Shown here in pieces: positions 1-12,289 of a stretch of 64,000 nt of DNA. The notes beneath the pieces were generated by a model that made no database searches, was not told the DNA's origin, and saw nothing but the letters and a program-made list of their open reading frames with translations. The DNA is taken from the NCBI RefSeq assembly GCF_947179165.1, contig NC_077245.1, positions 14,230,740 through 14,294,739 of the forward strand, in the 5' to 3' direction. The translations under genes were made by a program, and so were the position numbers. The stretch is from Solanum dulcamara. Lineage: Eukaryota; Streptophyta; Magnoliopsida; Solanales; Solanaceae. The number at the start of each line of letters is the position of its first letter. The stretch's first letter is position 1.

Positions 1-10
1 AATATTTTAG

Positions 11-330
11 TAATGAGAGATCATAATATGATAAAAATATTTTTAGGCATGAGAGATCATAATATAATCAAAATACTTTAGTAATGAGAGATCATAATAT
101 GATAAAAATATTTTTAGGCATGAGAGATCATAATATAATCAAAATACTTTAGTAATGAGAGAAATAATTATGATCAAAATACTTTTAGACATGAGAGATC
201 ATAATATAATCAAAATACTTTAGTCATTAGAGAATATAATTATGATCAAAATACTTTAGTAATGAGAGATCATAATATGATAAAAATATTTTTAGGCATG
301 AGAGATCATAATATAATCAAAATACTTTAA
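11..330. repeat. 71-bp AT-rich tandem repeat with ~36-bp half-units
   Basis: The phrase TAATGAGAGATCATAATATG recurs with starts at 11, 82 and 153, a related TCATTAGAG at 224, and again at 260. That gives a 71-bp period with one 36-bp half step. Each 71-bp unit is two similar halves, each carrying GAGAGATCATAATAT followed by an ATAAAAATA or ATCAAAATA tract. The repeat stops near 330 in unique AT-rich sequence. It lies inside the LTR-like region and starts before the window does. Confidence 0.85.
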
Positions 331-1299
331 AACATTTTTATGTCTTCATATAAGGACCTTTCATTAATCAAAAAAAAATTAATGCATTTAAGAGCCAACA
401 TAAACTAACATAAGATAGGTGATTAAACTTCAAATATTTAATAATCTATGAAATTAGAATCATGATATGAAAATCCATAAAGTTTCATGCTTGAATTAAA
501 TAGTTTTTTGATAATTTATTTGGACTTCATGAATGAAAGGATCCATGAATCAATAACATTTTAAGGGGTGTTACAAAGCACATACACCTTAAATAAATAA
601 TCAAATATCTATTTAAGTTTAAGAGTCTCATAATATCAAAACTAAACATGAAATTAATAAAAATCAGCCCAAACTATTCAAATCAGAATTCTGGACAGCC
701 TACTGTCTTGTATTGTTGCTCAGTTTCGAATGGGTAAATGGGGGAAATAGGCTTTGTGGACTCAATGAAAGTTATATACATGGGTTTTAGGGTCGCATAC
801 AATTTCGAATAACCCTACAACAATTCTGTACAAAAAGATATGCCAAAATACTAACAGTTGTCCATGTAGGATTTCTAAAACAAAATCTGGGCAGCACCTC
901 CTCTATACTTCATCACCCTTTTTCGAGCAGCTAAAAGCAAAAGTGGGTTTTTGAGCCTAAATGAAAGTTATAGCCCTATGAAATATCTTTCCAAAACATC
1001 TTGAATCACTCGAAACAAAGCTTTACACAAGGAGTTATACTAATATTACTAACAGTAGTCATATCCAAAAATAGGTTTGCTACAAAGAACAAGAATCTCC
1101 TCGCTGCCCCAATTATAAATTTTACTTTATTAAACACCGCTACTTAACCGAAGAATACCTTAGATAATTAATTGATGGAACAAACCTTAATTGGCCAAAC
1201 CCGTAGCTCTATTTCTCCTTTCTCTTGATTTTTCTCTCAAATCTTTCTATGTTTCTCCAAGGAAAGATGAATTAATGACTTCTTAGTCATCTTAACATG

Positions 1300-1308
1300 T
1301 ATATATAT
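1300..1308 (-). promoter_or_regulatory. TATA-like element of the minus-strand LTR
   Basis: Alternating TATATATAT tract, reading CCATATATATACATG on the minus strand, about 415 bp inside the proposed LTR start at 1722. The position suits an LTR U3 promoter, with the palindromic repeats about 120-210 bp upstream on the same strand. Promoter function is inferred from position and sequence only. Confidence 0.4.
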
Positions 1309-1400
1309 GGTACCTTAAAGTATGACACATGGAAGCCCCTAGGGGTGACACATGTCCAGCCCCTAGGGCGCTACCTCATCTATGCGCCTAATCAAAAGCA

Positions 1401-1408
1401 GCCACGTA
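1401..1408 (-). promoter_or_regulatory. ACGT-core (ABRE/G-box-like) site in the proposed U3
   Basis: The minus strand reads TACGTGGC, matching the ACGTGGC core bound by plant bZIP factors. It sits between the TATA-like tract and the palindromic repeats of the proposed LTR U3. One short motif can occur by chance, so this rests on its location. Confidence 0.25.
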
Positions 1409-1427
1409 GCAGCGTGGGGTCCACCCC

Positions 1428-1514
1428 AAGTAGGTGTGTCACCTACTTGGTCTAAGTAGGTGCATCACCTACTTAGTCCAAGTAGGTGCATCGCCTACTT
1501 GTTTCAAGTAGCTG
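1428..1514. repeat. 26-bp tandem repeat, each unit a perfect or near-perfect hairpin
   Basis: AAGTAGGTG starts at 1428, 1454 and 1480, with a decayed AAGTAGCTG at 1506, giving an exact 26-bp period. Each of the first two units contains AAGTAGGTG, a 3-base spacer (TGT or CAT) and CACCTACTT, an exact 9-bp inverted repeat. The third has one mismatch (CGCCTACTT). The array lies upstream of the TATA-like tract on the minus strand, where LTR enhancer repeats are expected. Confidence 0.85.
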
Positions 1515-1722
1515 CTACGCCTCTTTTTCCTTTTTCCGTGGGTTTATAATCTCGTCTCACTTTAAGAACCTATCTAATCCTTTCTACCTAAGCTCGACAT
1601 GTACTCAAGTAGCTTTGTTATGTAAGATATCCCAATCAATAGCTTACGTAGAACTTCATAGATAACGTGGATCACCTGGCAATCCTTTAGAAAAACCATA
1701 AAAAGAAAATTGGGGTGTTACA

Positions 1723-3306
1723 GTAGCATCCGTAACCACCTAGGAAACCACTCCAGTAGTCCGGTGGTGCTTTAGAGAGGTTTAGAAGCATTTTATTGCC
1801 GGCGCAACAAGAATTAGACATTTTTCTAGTTTTTCGTGTGTGTTAGCCCACAGAATTTTTAGGTGTCGAAGGTTCGGGTCGAGTTTTTTTGGATTCTTCC
1901 ATAGTAGCATCCGTAAGGACTGGGGAATGACTCCAGTATACCTGGCGATGCTTTAGATGGGTTTAGAATCATTTTATTAGCGATGCAACGAGAATTCGGT
2001 GATTTTGCCAGATTTTTGTGTGGGTTAGCCCACAGATTTTTTAGGTGTCGGGGCTCCCAGTTAAATTTTTATGGATTCCTCCATAGTAGCATCCGTAACG
2101 ACCTGGGAAATGACTCCAGTAGCGCCAGCGGTTCTTTAGAAAAGTTTAGAAGTATTTTATTAGCGACGCAACAAGAATTATGCGATTTTTCCAGTTTTCG
2201 TGTGTGTTAGCCCACAGAATTTTTAGGTGCCGGGTGTCCGGATTGAATTTTCTTGGAATATTCCATAGTAGCATCCTTAACGACCTGAGAATGACTCTAG
2301 TATCCCCAGTGGCGCTTTAGAGGGATTTAGGAATATTTTATTGGAGACGCAACAAAAATTTGGCTATTTTAAAAGTTTTTCGTGTATGTTAGACCAGAGA
2401 TTATTTTAGGTGCCAGGGTTCGAGTCTAATTTTATTGAATTCTTCTATAGTAGCGTCCGTAACGACCTGGGGAACGACTCCGGTAGCCTCGACGGTGCTT
2501 TAGAGAGGTTTGGGAGCATTGTATTAGCGACGCAATAGGAATTAGTCAATTTTGTCAGCTTTTTCATGTGTGTTAGCCCATATATTTTTTAGGTGCCGGG
2601 GGTCCTTTTTTTAATTTTATTCGATTCTTCCATATTAGAGTACTTAACGACCTAGGGAACGATTCAAGTATCCCCGGTGGTGCTTTAGAAGGGTTTAGTA
2701 GCATTTTATTGGCAGTGCAACAAGAATTAGGCAATTTTGCTAGTTTTTCGTATGTGTTAGCCCACAAATTTCTTAAGTGCTGGGGTCCGGGTCGAATTTT
2801 CTTAGATTCTTCCCTAGTAGGATCCATAACGATATGGGGAACGACTCCAGTAACTCCGAAGGTGCTTTAGAGAGGTTTAGGAGCATTTTATTAGCGATGC
2901 AATAGAAATTAGGCGATTTTGCCAGTTTGTTTTGTGTGTTAACCCACAGAATTTTTAGGTGCCGGGGGTTCAGGTTGAATTTTCTAAGATTATTCTATAG
3001 TAGCATCTGTAACGACCTGGGGATCGACTCCAGTAACCCCGGCGGCGCTTTAAAGGGGTTTAGGGGAATTTTATTGGCGACACAACAGGAATTAGGCGAT
3101 TTTACCAGTTTTTCGTGTATGTTAGCCCACAGATTTTTTATGTGCCGGGGGTTCGGGTTGAATTTTCTTGAATTCTTCCATAGTAACGTCCATAAAGACC
3201 TGGGTAACGACTCCAGTATTCCCAGAAGCACTTTAGAGGGGTTTAGTGGAATTTTATTAGCGATGCAACAAGAATTAAGCGATTTTGCTAGTTTTTCGTG
3301 TGTAAC
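1723..3306 (+). repeat. Satellite block A, 182-183-bp monomers, plus orientation
   Basis: About 8.7 tandem monomers. The landmark GTAGCATCC or its variants starts at 1723, 1904, 2086, 2268 and 2450 (steps of 181 or 182). Monomer landmarks in plus order are GTAGCATCCGTAACGACC, CCAGTATCCCCGGCGGCGC, GGTTTAGGAGCATTTTATT, GCGACGCAACAGGAATTAGG, GATTTTGCCAGTTTTTCG, TTAGCCCACAGATTTTTTAG and TTGAATTTTCTTGGATTC. The block is interrupted by the solo LTR at 3307. Confidence 0.97.
3302..3306 (+). repeat. Left target-site duplication GTAAC of the solo LTR
   Basis: GTAAC directly precedes the TG terminus of the LTR at 3307 and is repeated exactly after its CA terminus at 5625-5629. A 5-bp duplication is the standard product of Ty3/gypsy integrase. 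Confidence 0.92.
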
Positions 3307-5624
3307 TGTAATATCCCCTAAAAACGTTGTATACGATGTTTCAATTTTTGCCTAAACATGATACAGTCTCTGTATTTTGGTCATAACTTTTCATAGAAAT
3401 ATCTAAATTGAGTGATTCAAATTTCTGAGTAACCACAAGATCATTACCTACAACTTTTATGAAGACCATATTTTAAGATTCGGAGGTTAAGTAGGTCAAA
3501 TAAATTAATCTTTGTAAGGTAGGATGCTGTTACGGAAATGAGTGTTTATAGAAGCAATATCATATCTCACTGTAGGTTTATCCAAATTGGTTGATTCTTG
3601 AACGATATGAAACTAGACTTCCATATCTACAATTCTTATGAAGACACCAAATCCTAATAAGGAATTTATCTTATTCAAACGCAGCTCTCAAAAAGAGTAT
3701 TCTGTCAAAGATAACTCATTTCACATACCATAGAAAGATCTAGATACATTTGACATCACTCATGACATAAATTGTCCTCCATTTAACATCATCCATGACA
3801 TCAATATATTCCACTAAATTTTCAGATTTTTATTTATAATTATTTTATTTATTGTTAGGTCATCTTTCCCACCTATAAATACCCACCTTATTTCCTCATT
3901 TTATTCATCAAGCTTTCTCAAGCAAATCTTCTCTCTATACACATTCTCAAATATAGTTTTAGTTCTTAGTAGTGAAGAAATACTATTCCGGTGATTCATA
4001 TATTCCGGGTAGTACACAAAACATTCCGGCAAGGAGAGAAGCTAGGACTCAAGAGTGTTCATTAAGTCTTCCGGTACCAACTAAAGCTTCGGTTTCCAGG
4101 TATGTAAGGTTTCAATGAGAGTATTCCTTCCACTCTCATGCCTAAATTATTTTGATTATATGATAAATTATGTTTATTTTCTTTATGCTTTACTCTAAGT
4201 CATGTGGGTGTTAATCCATGGGTTCTTCCACCCATGTAGTACAAAAATCTTTCAATTAAGTCTCTTGATTTTAAGTAATATTTTCTTATGGTAATTTTTA
4301 TTTTTACTTAATAGTATGAATCATGATTAAACTAATGATTATTGGTCTATTTTGATACAACATAATTTGATATGTATGAATTGATGAAATTGCAAGTAAT
4401 TTATTTATTTATATCTTTAAAGGTTCTTGAAATTTATGGTGGGTTGTCTAAAGCATAACTTTTAATTAATGAATTTTAAAGTATTTATGTATATTTATTT
4501 ACATACATGTTTTCAAGTTGAAGTGATTTGAATCCACCTAGTTTTACTATGTTTTCAATAAAGTTTGACTTGAAAGCTTTGACTCCAAATAAATGTTTAT
4601 GAAAGCAATATCTATGATCAAAAGGGAGTCTTATGAAATAAAAGAATGATGAAATGATATGAATGATGGATTCTTTATGCAATAAGGAAAATTCTTGCAT
4701 ATTTGAAATACCAAATGTTTTAATGAGCTATTCTACCGAATATGATGTTTTGAATTCTCAAGCTATATGTTATGACTATTTTGAAGTATTAAACTATTCC
4801 GTGGGATTGACTTAGCACCGAATGGGTCATTGAGGTGGGATTCGGTAAGGGAATCCTAGTAGCAACCCCTTGTCTCATTAACTATGTGCCAACATAGGAG
4901 CCCTTGTAGGCTTAGGCTAATGGATCCATAAATAGCCCTTAAAGTTAAAGTTAAAGAAATGAATGAAATTGACGGAGTTCTACCTGGCAAGTAGTCTCCC
5001 CGACCAACGTAGGGAGTTATGTTGGATTCCATGTAATAGCTCGCATGGTCTTAAATGTCGGTTATGGTTAGCTTCCCATAAAAATGAATGTTTTAAAGGA
5101 TATCCATATGATTTATTATGCATGTATTACATTATGTTCCATATTACATAAATGTTATAATATTTTCTCAATGTTCATGCATCCTTACATACTTAGTACA
5201 TTCAAAGTACTAACGCATACTCTTTTGCGTACATGATATCACCATGTAGGGATCGCTGCTCCTCCTCGTTCTCCTCCACGTGGCTAGTTGATATTCCATT
5301 GAAGACTTTTTTTGGTGAGTTCCCATGTTCCGGGAACAATACTCCTTTGTCTTTCTAGCTTATGATATGTTAAGATATTTTATTATGGCATTTCTTCTAT
5401 TATGATTGAGGGTGAGCTAGGAACTTGTCTTAGCCCCATTAAATCTAATAGTTAGAGGTATTGTTGGACATATGTAAGTTGAAGATTTATTATTATGATT
5501 TCCGCTTGTCTATTTATCATCATTACCTATGAAAGGCTAAAAGAATGCTAAGAGGCTTGTTTGAGGTACTTTCGGGTTCCTCATTCGCCATGTCACGTCT
5601 AGGCCCTAGGCTTGGGTCGTGACA
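3307..5624 (+). mobile_element. Solo LTR of a Ty3/gypsy element
   Basis: A 2318-bp sequence starting TGTAATATCCCC and ending GGGTCGTGACA, flanked by GTAAC on both sides and by satellite on both sides. No gag-pol interior is present, so the element was reduced to one LTR, presumably by recombination between its two LTRs. The first ~600 bp, including the TATAAATACCCACC promoter region, is clearly related to the LTRs of the cassette at 44394-56271. The central part is different, so this is a related but distinct family. The short open frames inside (for example 4485-4700 minus and 4963-5151 plus) look non-coding. Plus orientation follows from the TATA box and the similarity to the oriented LTRs of the cassette. 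Confidence 0.93.
3874..3881 (+). promoter_or_regulatory. TATA box of the solo LTR
   Basis: TATAAATA within CCTATAAATACCCACC, 567 bp from the LTR start. The identical motif lies 567 bp into both complete LTRs of the cassette, which supports a conserved U3 promoter. Confidence 0.75.
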
Positions 5625-5629
5625 GTAAC
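5625..5629 (+). repeat. Right target-site duplication GTAAC of the solo LTR
   Basis: Exact copy of 3302-3306, directly after the LTR terminal CA. The satellite resumes immediately as AACCCACAGATTTTTTAGG. Confidence 0.92.
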
Positions 5630-8600
5630 AACCCACAGATTTTTTAGGTGCCGGGGTCCTGGTCGAATTTTCTTAGATTCTTCCATAGTAGCGTCCTTAA
5701 AGACATGGGGAACCACTCCAGTAAACTCGATGGCTTTTTAGAGTGGTTTAGATGCATTTTATTGGCGACGTAACCGAAATAAGGCAATTTTGCGAGTTTT
5801 TTATGAGCGTTAGCCCATGAAATTTTTAGGTGCCGGAGGTCCGAGTCGAACTTTCTTGGATTCTTCTATAGTGGCATCCTTAACGACCTGGGGAACGACT
5901 CTAGTATCCCCGACGGCTCTTTAGAGGGGTTTAGAAGCATTTTATTGGAGTCGCAATAGGAATTAGGCAATTTTGCGAGTTTTTCGTGTGTGTTAAACCC
6001 CGGAATTTTTAGGTGCCGGAGGTCCGCATTGAATTTTCTTGGATTCTTTCATAGTAGCATCGTTAATGACCTGGGGAACTACTATAGTACCCCCGGCAGC
6101 GCTTTAGAGGAGTTTAGGAGCATTTTATTTGCGGCGCAACAAGAATTAGGTGATTTTCCAACTCTTTCGTATGTGTTAGCACATGGATTTTTTTAGTTGT
6201 TGTGGGTCCAAGTCTAATTTTCTTGAATTATTCCATAGTAGCGTCCTAACGACCTGGGGAATGACTATATTAGCCCCAACGGTGCTTTAGATAGGTTTAG
6301 GAGCATTTTATTGGCGACGCAACAGGAATTAGGTGATTTTGCCAGTTTTTCGTGTGTGATAGCCATAGAATTTTTAGGTGCCGGGGTTCGGGTTGAATTT
6401 TATTGGATTCTTCTATAGTAGCGTCCGTAATGACCTGAGAATGACTCCAGTATCCCTGATGGTACTTTAGAGGGGTTTAGGGGAATTTTATTAGCGACGA
6501 AACATGAATTATGCAATTTTGCCAGTTTTTCTTATTTTCTGGCCCATAGATTTTTTATGTACCGGGGTTCGGGTTGAATTTTCTTAGATTCTTCTATAGT
6601 AGCATCCATAAGGACTTGGGGAACGACTCCAGTATCCCCGACGATGCTTTAGAGGGGTTTAGGATCATTTTATTGGCGGCACAACAGAAATTAGGCAATT
6701 TTGCTAGTTTTTTGTGTGTTAGCCCACAGAATTTTTAGGTGCCGGGGGTCCGGTTTGTATTTCCTTGGATTCTTCCATAATAGCATCCTTAATAACCTGG
6801 TAAACGACTCTAGTATCCCCATCGGCGCTTTAGAGGGGATTAGGGGGATTTTATTAGCGACGCAATAGGAATTATGCGATTTTGCCAGTTTTTCGTGAAT
6901 ATTAGACCACAGATTTTTTATGTGCCGGGTGTTTGGGTTGATTTTCTTGGATTCTTCCATAATAGCATCCTTAACTACCTGGGGAACGACTCCCGTATAT
7001 CCAGCGGCAATTTAGAGGAGTTAAGGAGCATTTTATTGGCGGCGCAACAGAAATTTGGCGATTTTGTGAGTTTTACATGTGCGTTAGCCCATGGAATTTT
7101 TAGGTACCAGGGTTCGGGTTGAATTTTCTTGGATTCTTCAATAGTAGCATCTTTAATGACCTGGGGAACGATTCCAGTATCCCCAACGATGCTTTAGAGG
7201 GGTTTAAAAGTATTTTATTGGCGTCGCAACAGGAACTAGGCGATTGTCCCATAGAATTTTTAGGTGCCAAGGTTCGGTTTGAATTTTCTTAGAATCTTCT
7301 ATAGTAGCTTCCGTAACGACCTGGGGAACGAATCTAGTATCTCGACAGTGCTTTAGAGGGGTTTAGGGAAATTTTATTGGCGACACAATAGGAATTAGGC
7401 AATTTTGCCTGTTTGTTTGTGTGTTATAACACCCACAAAATTTTTAGGTGCCGGGGGTCCAGGTTGAATTTTCTTGGATTCTTCCATAGTAGAGTCCATA
7501 ACGATTGGGGAATGACTCTAGTAGCCCCGACGGTTCTTTAGATGGGTTTAGAACATTTTATTAGCGATCCAACTAAAATTAGGCGATTTTGCCAGTTTTT
7601 TGTGTGTATTATAACGCCGACGGATGTTTTAGGTGCCGGTGGTTCCGGTCAAATTTTCTTGGATTCTTCTATAGTAGCATCCATAATGATTTGGGAAACA
7701 ACTCCAGTTGCGCCATTGGTGCTTTAGATAAATTTACAAGCATTTTATTAGCGACACAACAGAAATTAGATAATTTTGCCAGTTTTTCGTGTGTTTTAGC
7801 CCACAGAATTTTTAGATGTCAGGGGTTCGAGTTGAATTTTCTTTGATTATTTTATATTAACGTCCGTAAGGACCTGGGGAATGACTTCAGTATCACCGGT
7901 GGCGCTTTAGAGGGGTTTGATGGAATTTTGCTGGCGACGCAACAAGAACTAGGCTATTTTACTAGTTTTTCGTGTGTGTTATCTCTCAGATTTTTTAGGT
8001 GTCGGGTGTCCGGATCGAAATTTCGTGGATTCTTCCATAGTAGCAATCTTAACGACCTGGGGAATGACTCCAGTATCCACTGCGGCGCTTTAGAAGGGTT
8101 TAGGAGCATTTTATTGGCGGCGCAACAAGAATTAGAAGATTTTTCTAGTTTTTTGTGTGTGTTAGCCTACAGATGTTTTTTGGTGCCGGGGGTCCAGTTG
8201 AATTTTCTTGGATTCTTCCAAGTTAGCGTCCATAACGACCTGAGGAACGACTCCAGTATCCCCGGCGGTGCTTTAGAGATATTTAGGAGCATTTTATTAG
8301 CGATGCAATAGGAATTAGGAGATTTTGCCAGTTTTTATGTGTGTTAGCCCACAAATATTTTAGGTGTCGGGGGTACGCGTTGAAATTTCTTGGATTTTTT
8401 CATAGTAGCATCCGTAACGAACTAGGGAACGACTCCAGTAGACCCAACGGTACTTTAGAGAGGTTTAGTATCATTTTATTAGCGATGCAACATAAATTAG
8501 GCAATTTTGATAGGTTTTTGTGTGTGTTAGCCCACAGATTGTTTATGTGCCGTGGGTCTGGGTTGAATTTTCTTTGATTCATCCATATTAGCGTCCTTAA

Positions 8601-11600
8601 CAACCTGAGGAACTTCAGTATCCCCGGCAGTGCTTTAGAGGGGTTTAGGAGCATTTTATTGGCATCGCAACAGGAATTAGGCGATTTTGCAAGTTTTCGT
8701 GTGTTAGCCCATGGATTTTTTTAGTTGCCGTGGGTCCAGGTCGTATTTTCATGGATTCTTCCATAGTAGCATCCGTAATGACCCAGGGAACGACTTCAGC
8801 AACCCCGACGGTGCTTTAGATAAATTTACAAGTATTTTATTAGCGATGCAACAGGAATTAGAAGATTTTGCCATTTTTTCGTGTGTGTTAGCCTATAGAA
8901 TTTTTAGGTGCCAAGGGTTCGGGTTGAATTTTCTTGGATTCTTTCATAGTAGACTTGGTAATGACCTAGGGAACGACTCAAATATCCCCAGTGGTGCTTT
9001 ATAGGGGTTTACGGGAATTTTATTGGCGACACAACAATAATTAGGCGATTTTGCTAATTTTTTGTGTGTGTTAGCCCACAAATTATTTAGGTGCCGGGGG
9101 TCCGGGTTGAATTTTCTTGAATTCTTCCATAGTAGAGTCCTTAAAAACTGGGGAACGACTCCAGTAGCCCCGGTGGTACTTTAGATGGATTTAGAAGCAT
9201 TTTATTAGCGACGCAATGAAAATTAGGCGATTTTGCCAATTTTTGGTGTGTTTTAGCTCAAAGATTTTTTAGGTGCCAAGGGTGCCAGTCAAATTTTCTT
9301 GGATTCTTCTATAGTAGCATCCGTAACGACCTGCGAAATGACTCCAGTAGCGCCAGCGGTTCTTTAGAGAAGTTTAGAAGCATTTTATTAGCGACGCAAC
9401 AGGAATTAAGCTATTTTGCCAAATTTTCATGTATGTTAGCCCACAGAATTTTCAGATGTCGGAGGTTCGGGTTGAATATTCTCTGATTCTTCCATATTGA
9501 CATCCATAAAGACCTGGGCAACAAATCCAGTATCTCTGACGGTGCTTTAGAGGGGTTTAGGGGAATTTTATTTGCGAAGCAACAGGGATTAGGCGATTTT
9601 GCCAGTTTTTTGTGTGTGTTAGCCCACAGATTTTTTATGTTTTGGGGGTACGGGTTGACGTTTCTTGTATTCTTCCATAGTAGCGTCCTTAACGACTTGG
9701 GGAATGACTTTAATATCCCTGGCGGTACTTCATAGGGGTTTAGAAGTATTTTATTGGCGGCACAATAGGAATTAAGCTATTTTGCTAGTTTTTCATGTGT
9801 GTTAGCCTATAGAAATCTTTGTGCCGAAGGTTCCGATCAAATTTTTTCGGATTCTTCTATATTAGTGTCTGTCACAACATGGGGAACGACTCCGATGCCC
9901 AACGGCGCTTTAAATGGGTTTAGAAGTATTTTATCAGCATTGCAATAGGAATTAATTAATTTTGCCAATTGTTTATGTGTGTTAGCTCACAAATTTTTTA
10001 GGTGCCGAATGTCCGAGTCGAAGTTTCTTAGATTCTTCCATAGTAGCGTCCGTAATGACCTGGGAAACGACTTCATTAGCCCCGACGGTGCTTTAGATAG
10101 GTTTAGGAACATTTAATAAGCGGTGTAACAGAAATTAGGAGATTTTGCCAGTTTTTCATGTGTGTTAGCCCATAGAATTTTTAGGTGCCAGGGGTCTGGA
10201 TTGAATTTTCTTGGGTTCTTCCATAGTAGCATCCGTAACAACCTGGGGAATGACTCTAATAGCACCGATGGTGCTTTAGAGAGGTTTAGGAGCATTTTAT
10301 TAGCGATGCAACAGGAATTAGGAGATTTAGCCAGTATTTCATGTGTGTTAGCCCATAGATTTTTTAGGTGCCAGGGGTTCGGTTGAATTTTCTTGGATTC
10401 TTCCATAGTAGCCTCGATAACGACTTGTGGAACGACTGTAGTATCTCCGGCGGCGCTTTAGAGGGGTTTAGGTAAATTTTATTAGCGATGCAATAGGAAT
10501 TAGGCAATTTTACTAGTTTTTTGTGTGTGTTAGCCCACAAATTTTTAGGTGCCGGGGCTCCGGGTTGAATTTTCTTGAATTCTTCCATAGTAGCATCCGT
10601 AACGACTTGGAAACGACTCTAGTAGCCCCGGCGGTGCTTTAGATGAGTTTAGAAGCATTTTATTAGCGACGCAATGAGAATTAGGCGATTATGCCAGTTT
10701 TTTTTGTTTGTTAGCTAGCACATGGATTTTTTAGGTGTCGGGGGTCCCGGTCAAATTTTCTTGGATTCTTCCATAGTAGCATCCGTAACGACTAGGGAAA
10801 CGACTCCAGTAGCGCCAGCAGTTCTTTAGATAAGTTTAGAAGCATTTTATTAGCGACACAAATGGAATTAGGCGATTTTGATAGTTTTTCATGTGTGTTA
10901 GCAAGAGAATTTTTAGATATCGGGGGTTCGGGTTGAATTTTCTTAGATTCTTCCATAGTGACATCCGTAACGACCTGGGTAACGACTCTAGTATCCCCGG
11001 CGATGCTTTAGAGTTGTTTAAGGGAATTTTATTGGCGAAGCAATAGGAATTAGGCGATTTTGCCAGTTTTTCGTGTGTGTTAGCCCGTGGAAATTTTAGG
11101 TGCCGGCGGTCCGAACTAAAGTTTCTTGGATTCTTCCATAGTAGAGTCTTTAACGACCTAGGGAATGACTACAGTAGCCCCAACAGTGATTTAGAAAGGT
11201 TTAGAAGCATTATATTAGCGGTGCAACAAGAATTAGGTGATTTTTCCAACTTTTCGTGTGTGTTAGCCCACAAAATTTTTAAGTGCCAAAGGTTTGGGTC
11301 AAATCTTTTCGGATTCTTCTATAGTAGTTTCTGTAATGACCTAGGGAACGACTCTGGTTCCCCGGTGGTGCTTAAGATGGGTTTAAAAGCTTTTTATCAG
11401 CGTCGCAATAAGAATTAGGCGATTTTGCCATTTTTTTTATGTGTGTTAGCCCACAAAATTCTTTGATTCTTTTATAGTAGCATACTTAACGACCTGGGGA
11501 ATGACTTCAGTATCCCCGGCGGCGCTTTAGAGGGGTTTAGAAGTAGTTTTTAGCATCGCAACAGAAATTAGGTGATTTTGCCAGTTTTTCGTATGTTTTA

Positions 11601-12184
11601 GCCACAGAATTTTTATGTGTCAGGGGTCCGGGTTGAATTTTCTTGAATTATTCCATAGTAGCAATCTTAACGACCTGGGAAACAACTCTAGTATCCCCAG
11701 CGGCGCTTTAGAGGGATTTAGGAGTATTTTATAGACGGCGCAACAAGAATTAGGCGATTTTTCAAGTTTTTCGTGTGTGTTAGTCAATGGATTTTTTTAG
11801 TTGCCATGGGTTGAGATGAATTTTATTGGATTCTTCTATAGTAGCATCTGTAATGATCTGGATAACGACTCCAGTAGCCCCGATGGTGCTTTAGAGTGGT
11901 TTAGGAGCATTTTATTAGCGATGCAACAGGAATTAAGAGATTTTACCAGTTATTTGTGTGTGTTAGCCCACGGATTTTTTAGGTACCGGTGATCCTGATC
12001 AAATTTTCTTTAATTCTTCCATAGTATCATCCGTAACGACATGGGAAATGACTCCACTAACGCCAACGGTTCTTTAGAGAAGTTTAGAAGCATTTTATTA
12101 GCGACGCAACAGGAATTAGGGGATTTTGGCAGTATTTCTTGTGTGTTAGCCCACAGAATTTTTAGATGTCGGGGGTTTGGGTTA

Positions 12185-12256
12185 AATTTTTCTTAGATTC
12201 TTCCATAGTAATATATGTAACGACCTAGGTAATTTTTCTTAGATTCTTCCATAGTA
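12185..12256 (+). repeat. 46-bp local duplication inside a satellite monomer
   Basis: AATTTTTCTTAGATTCTTCC followed by ATAGTA starts at 12185 and again at 12231. One monomer therefore carries a partial second start in place of its normal continuation, a replication-slippage or unequal-exchange scar. Confidence 0.8.
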
Positions 12257-12289
12257 GCTCTCTTAACGACTTGGGAATGACTCCAGTAT

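Larger units (their letters stand above)
1..1722 (-). mobile_element. Partial LTR-type retrotransposon sequence (minus strand), truncated by the window edge
   Basis: Non-satellite DNA that ends abruptly at 1722, where satellite monomers begin (GTAGCATCCGTAAC at 1723). Read on the minus strand it starts TGTAACACCCC, a common start for plant Ty3/gypsy LTRs. It then has U3-like features: short palindromic repeats at 1428-1514, a TATA-like tract at 1300-1308, and long AT-rich non-coding sequence. A second TGTAACACCCC start lies on the minus strand at 575-565, so two LTR starts may be nested here. No open frame of note and no reverse transcriptase motif is visible, so this is LTR or LTR-proximal sequence rather than coding interior. 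The other end and any target-site duplication lie outside the window. LTR identity is inferred from the terminus and layout. Confidence 0.6.

Noticed and set aside
565..575. A second complete LTR boundary (GGGGTGTTACA) with its own target-site duplication
   Set aside because: The terminus looks like an LTR start on the minus strand, but its other end is outside the window and no duplication can be tested. It is only mentioned within the larger feature.
4485..5151. Open frames of 71 and 62 codons inside the solo LTR
   Set aside because: Short, AT-rich, unlike any known domain, and inside an LTR with conserved non-coding signals.
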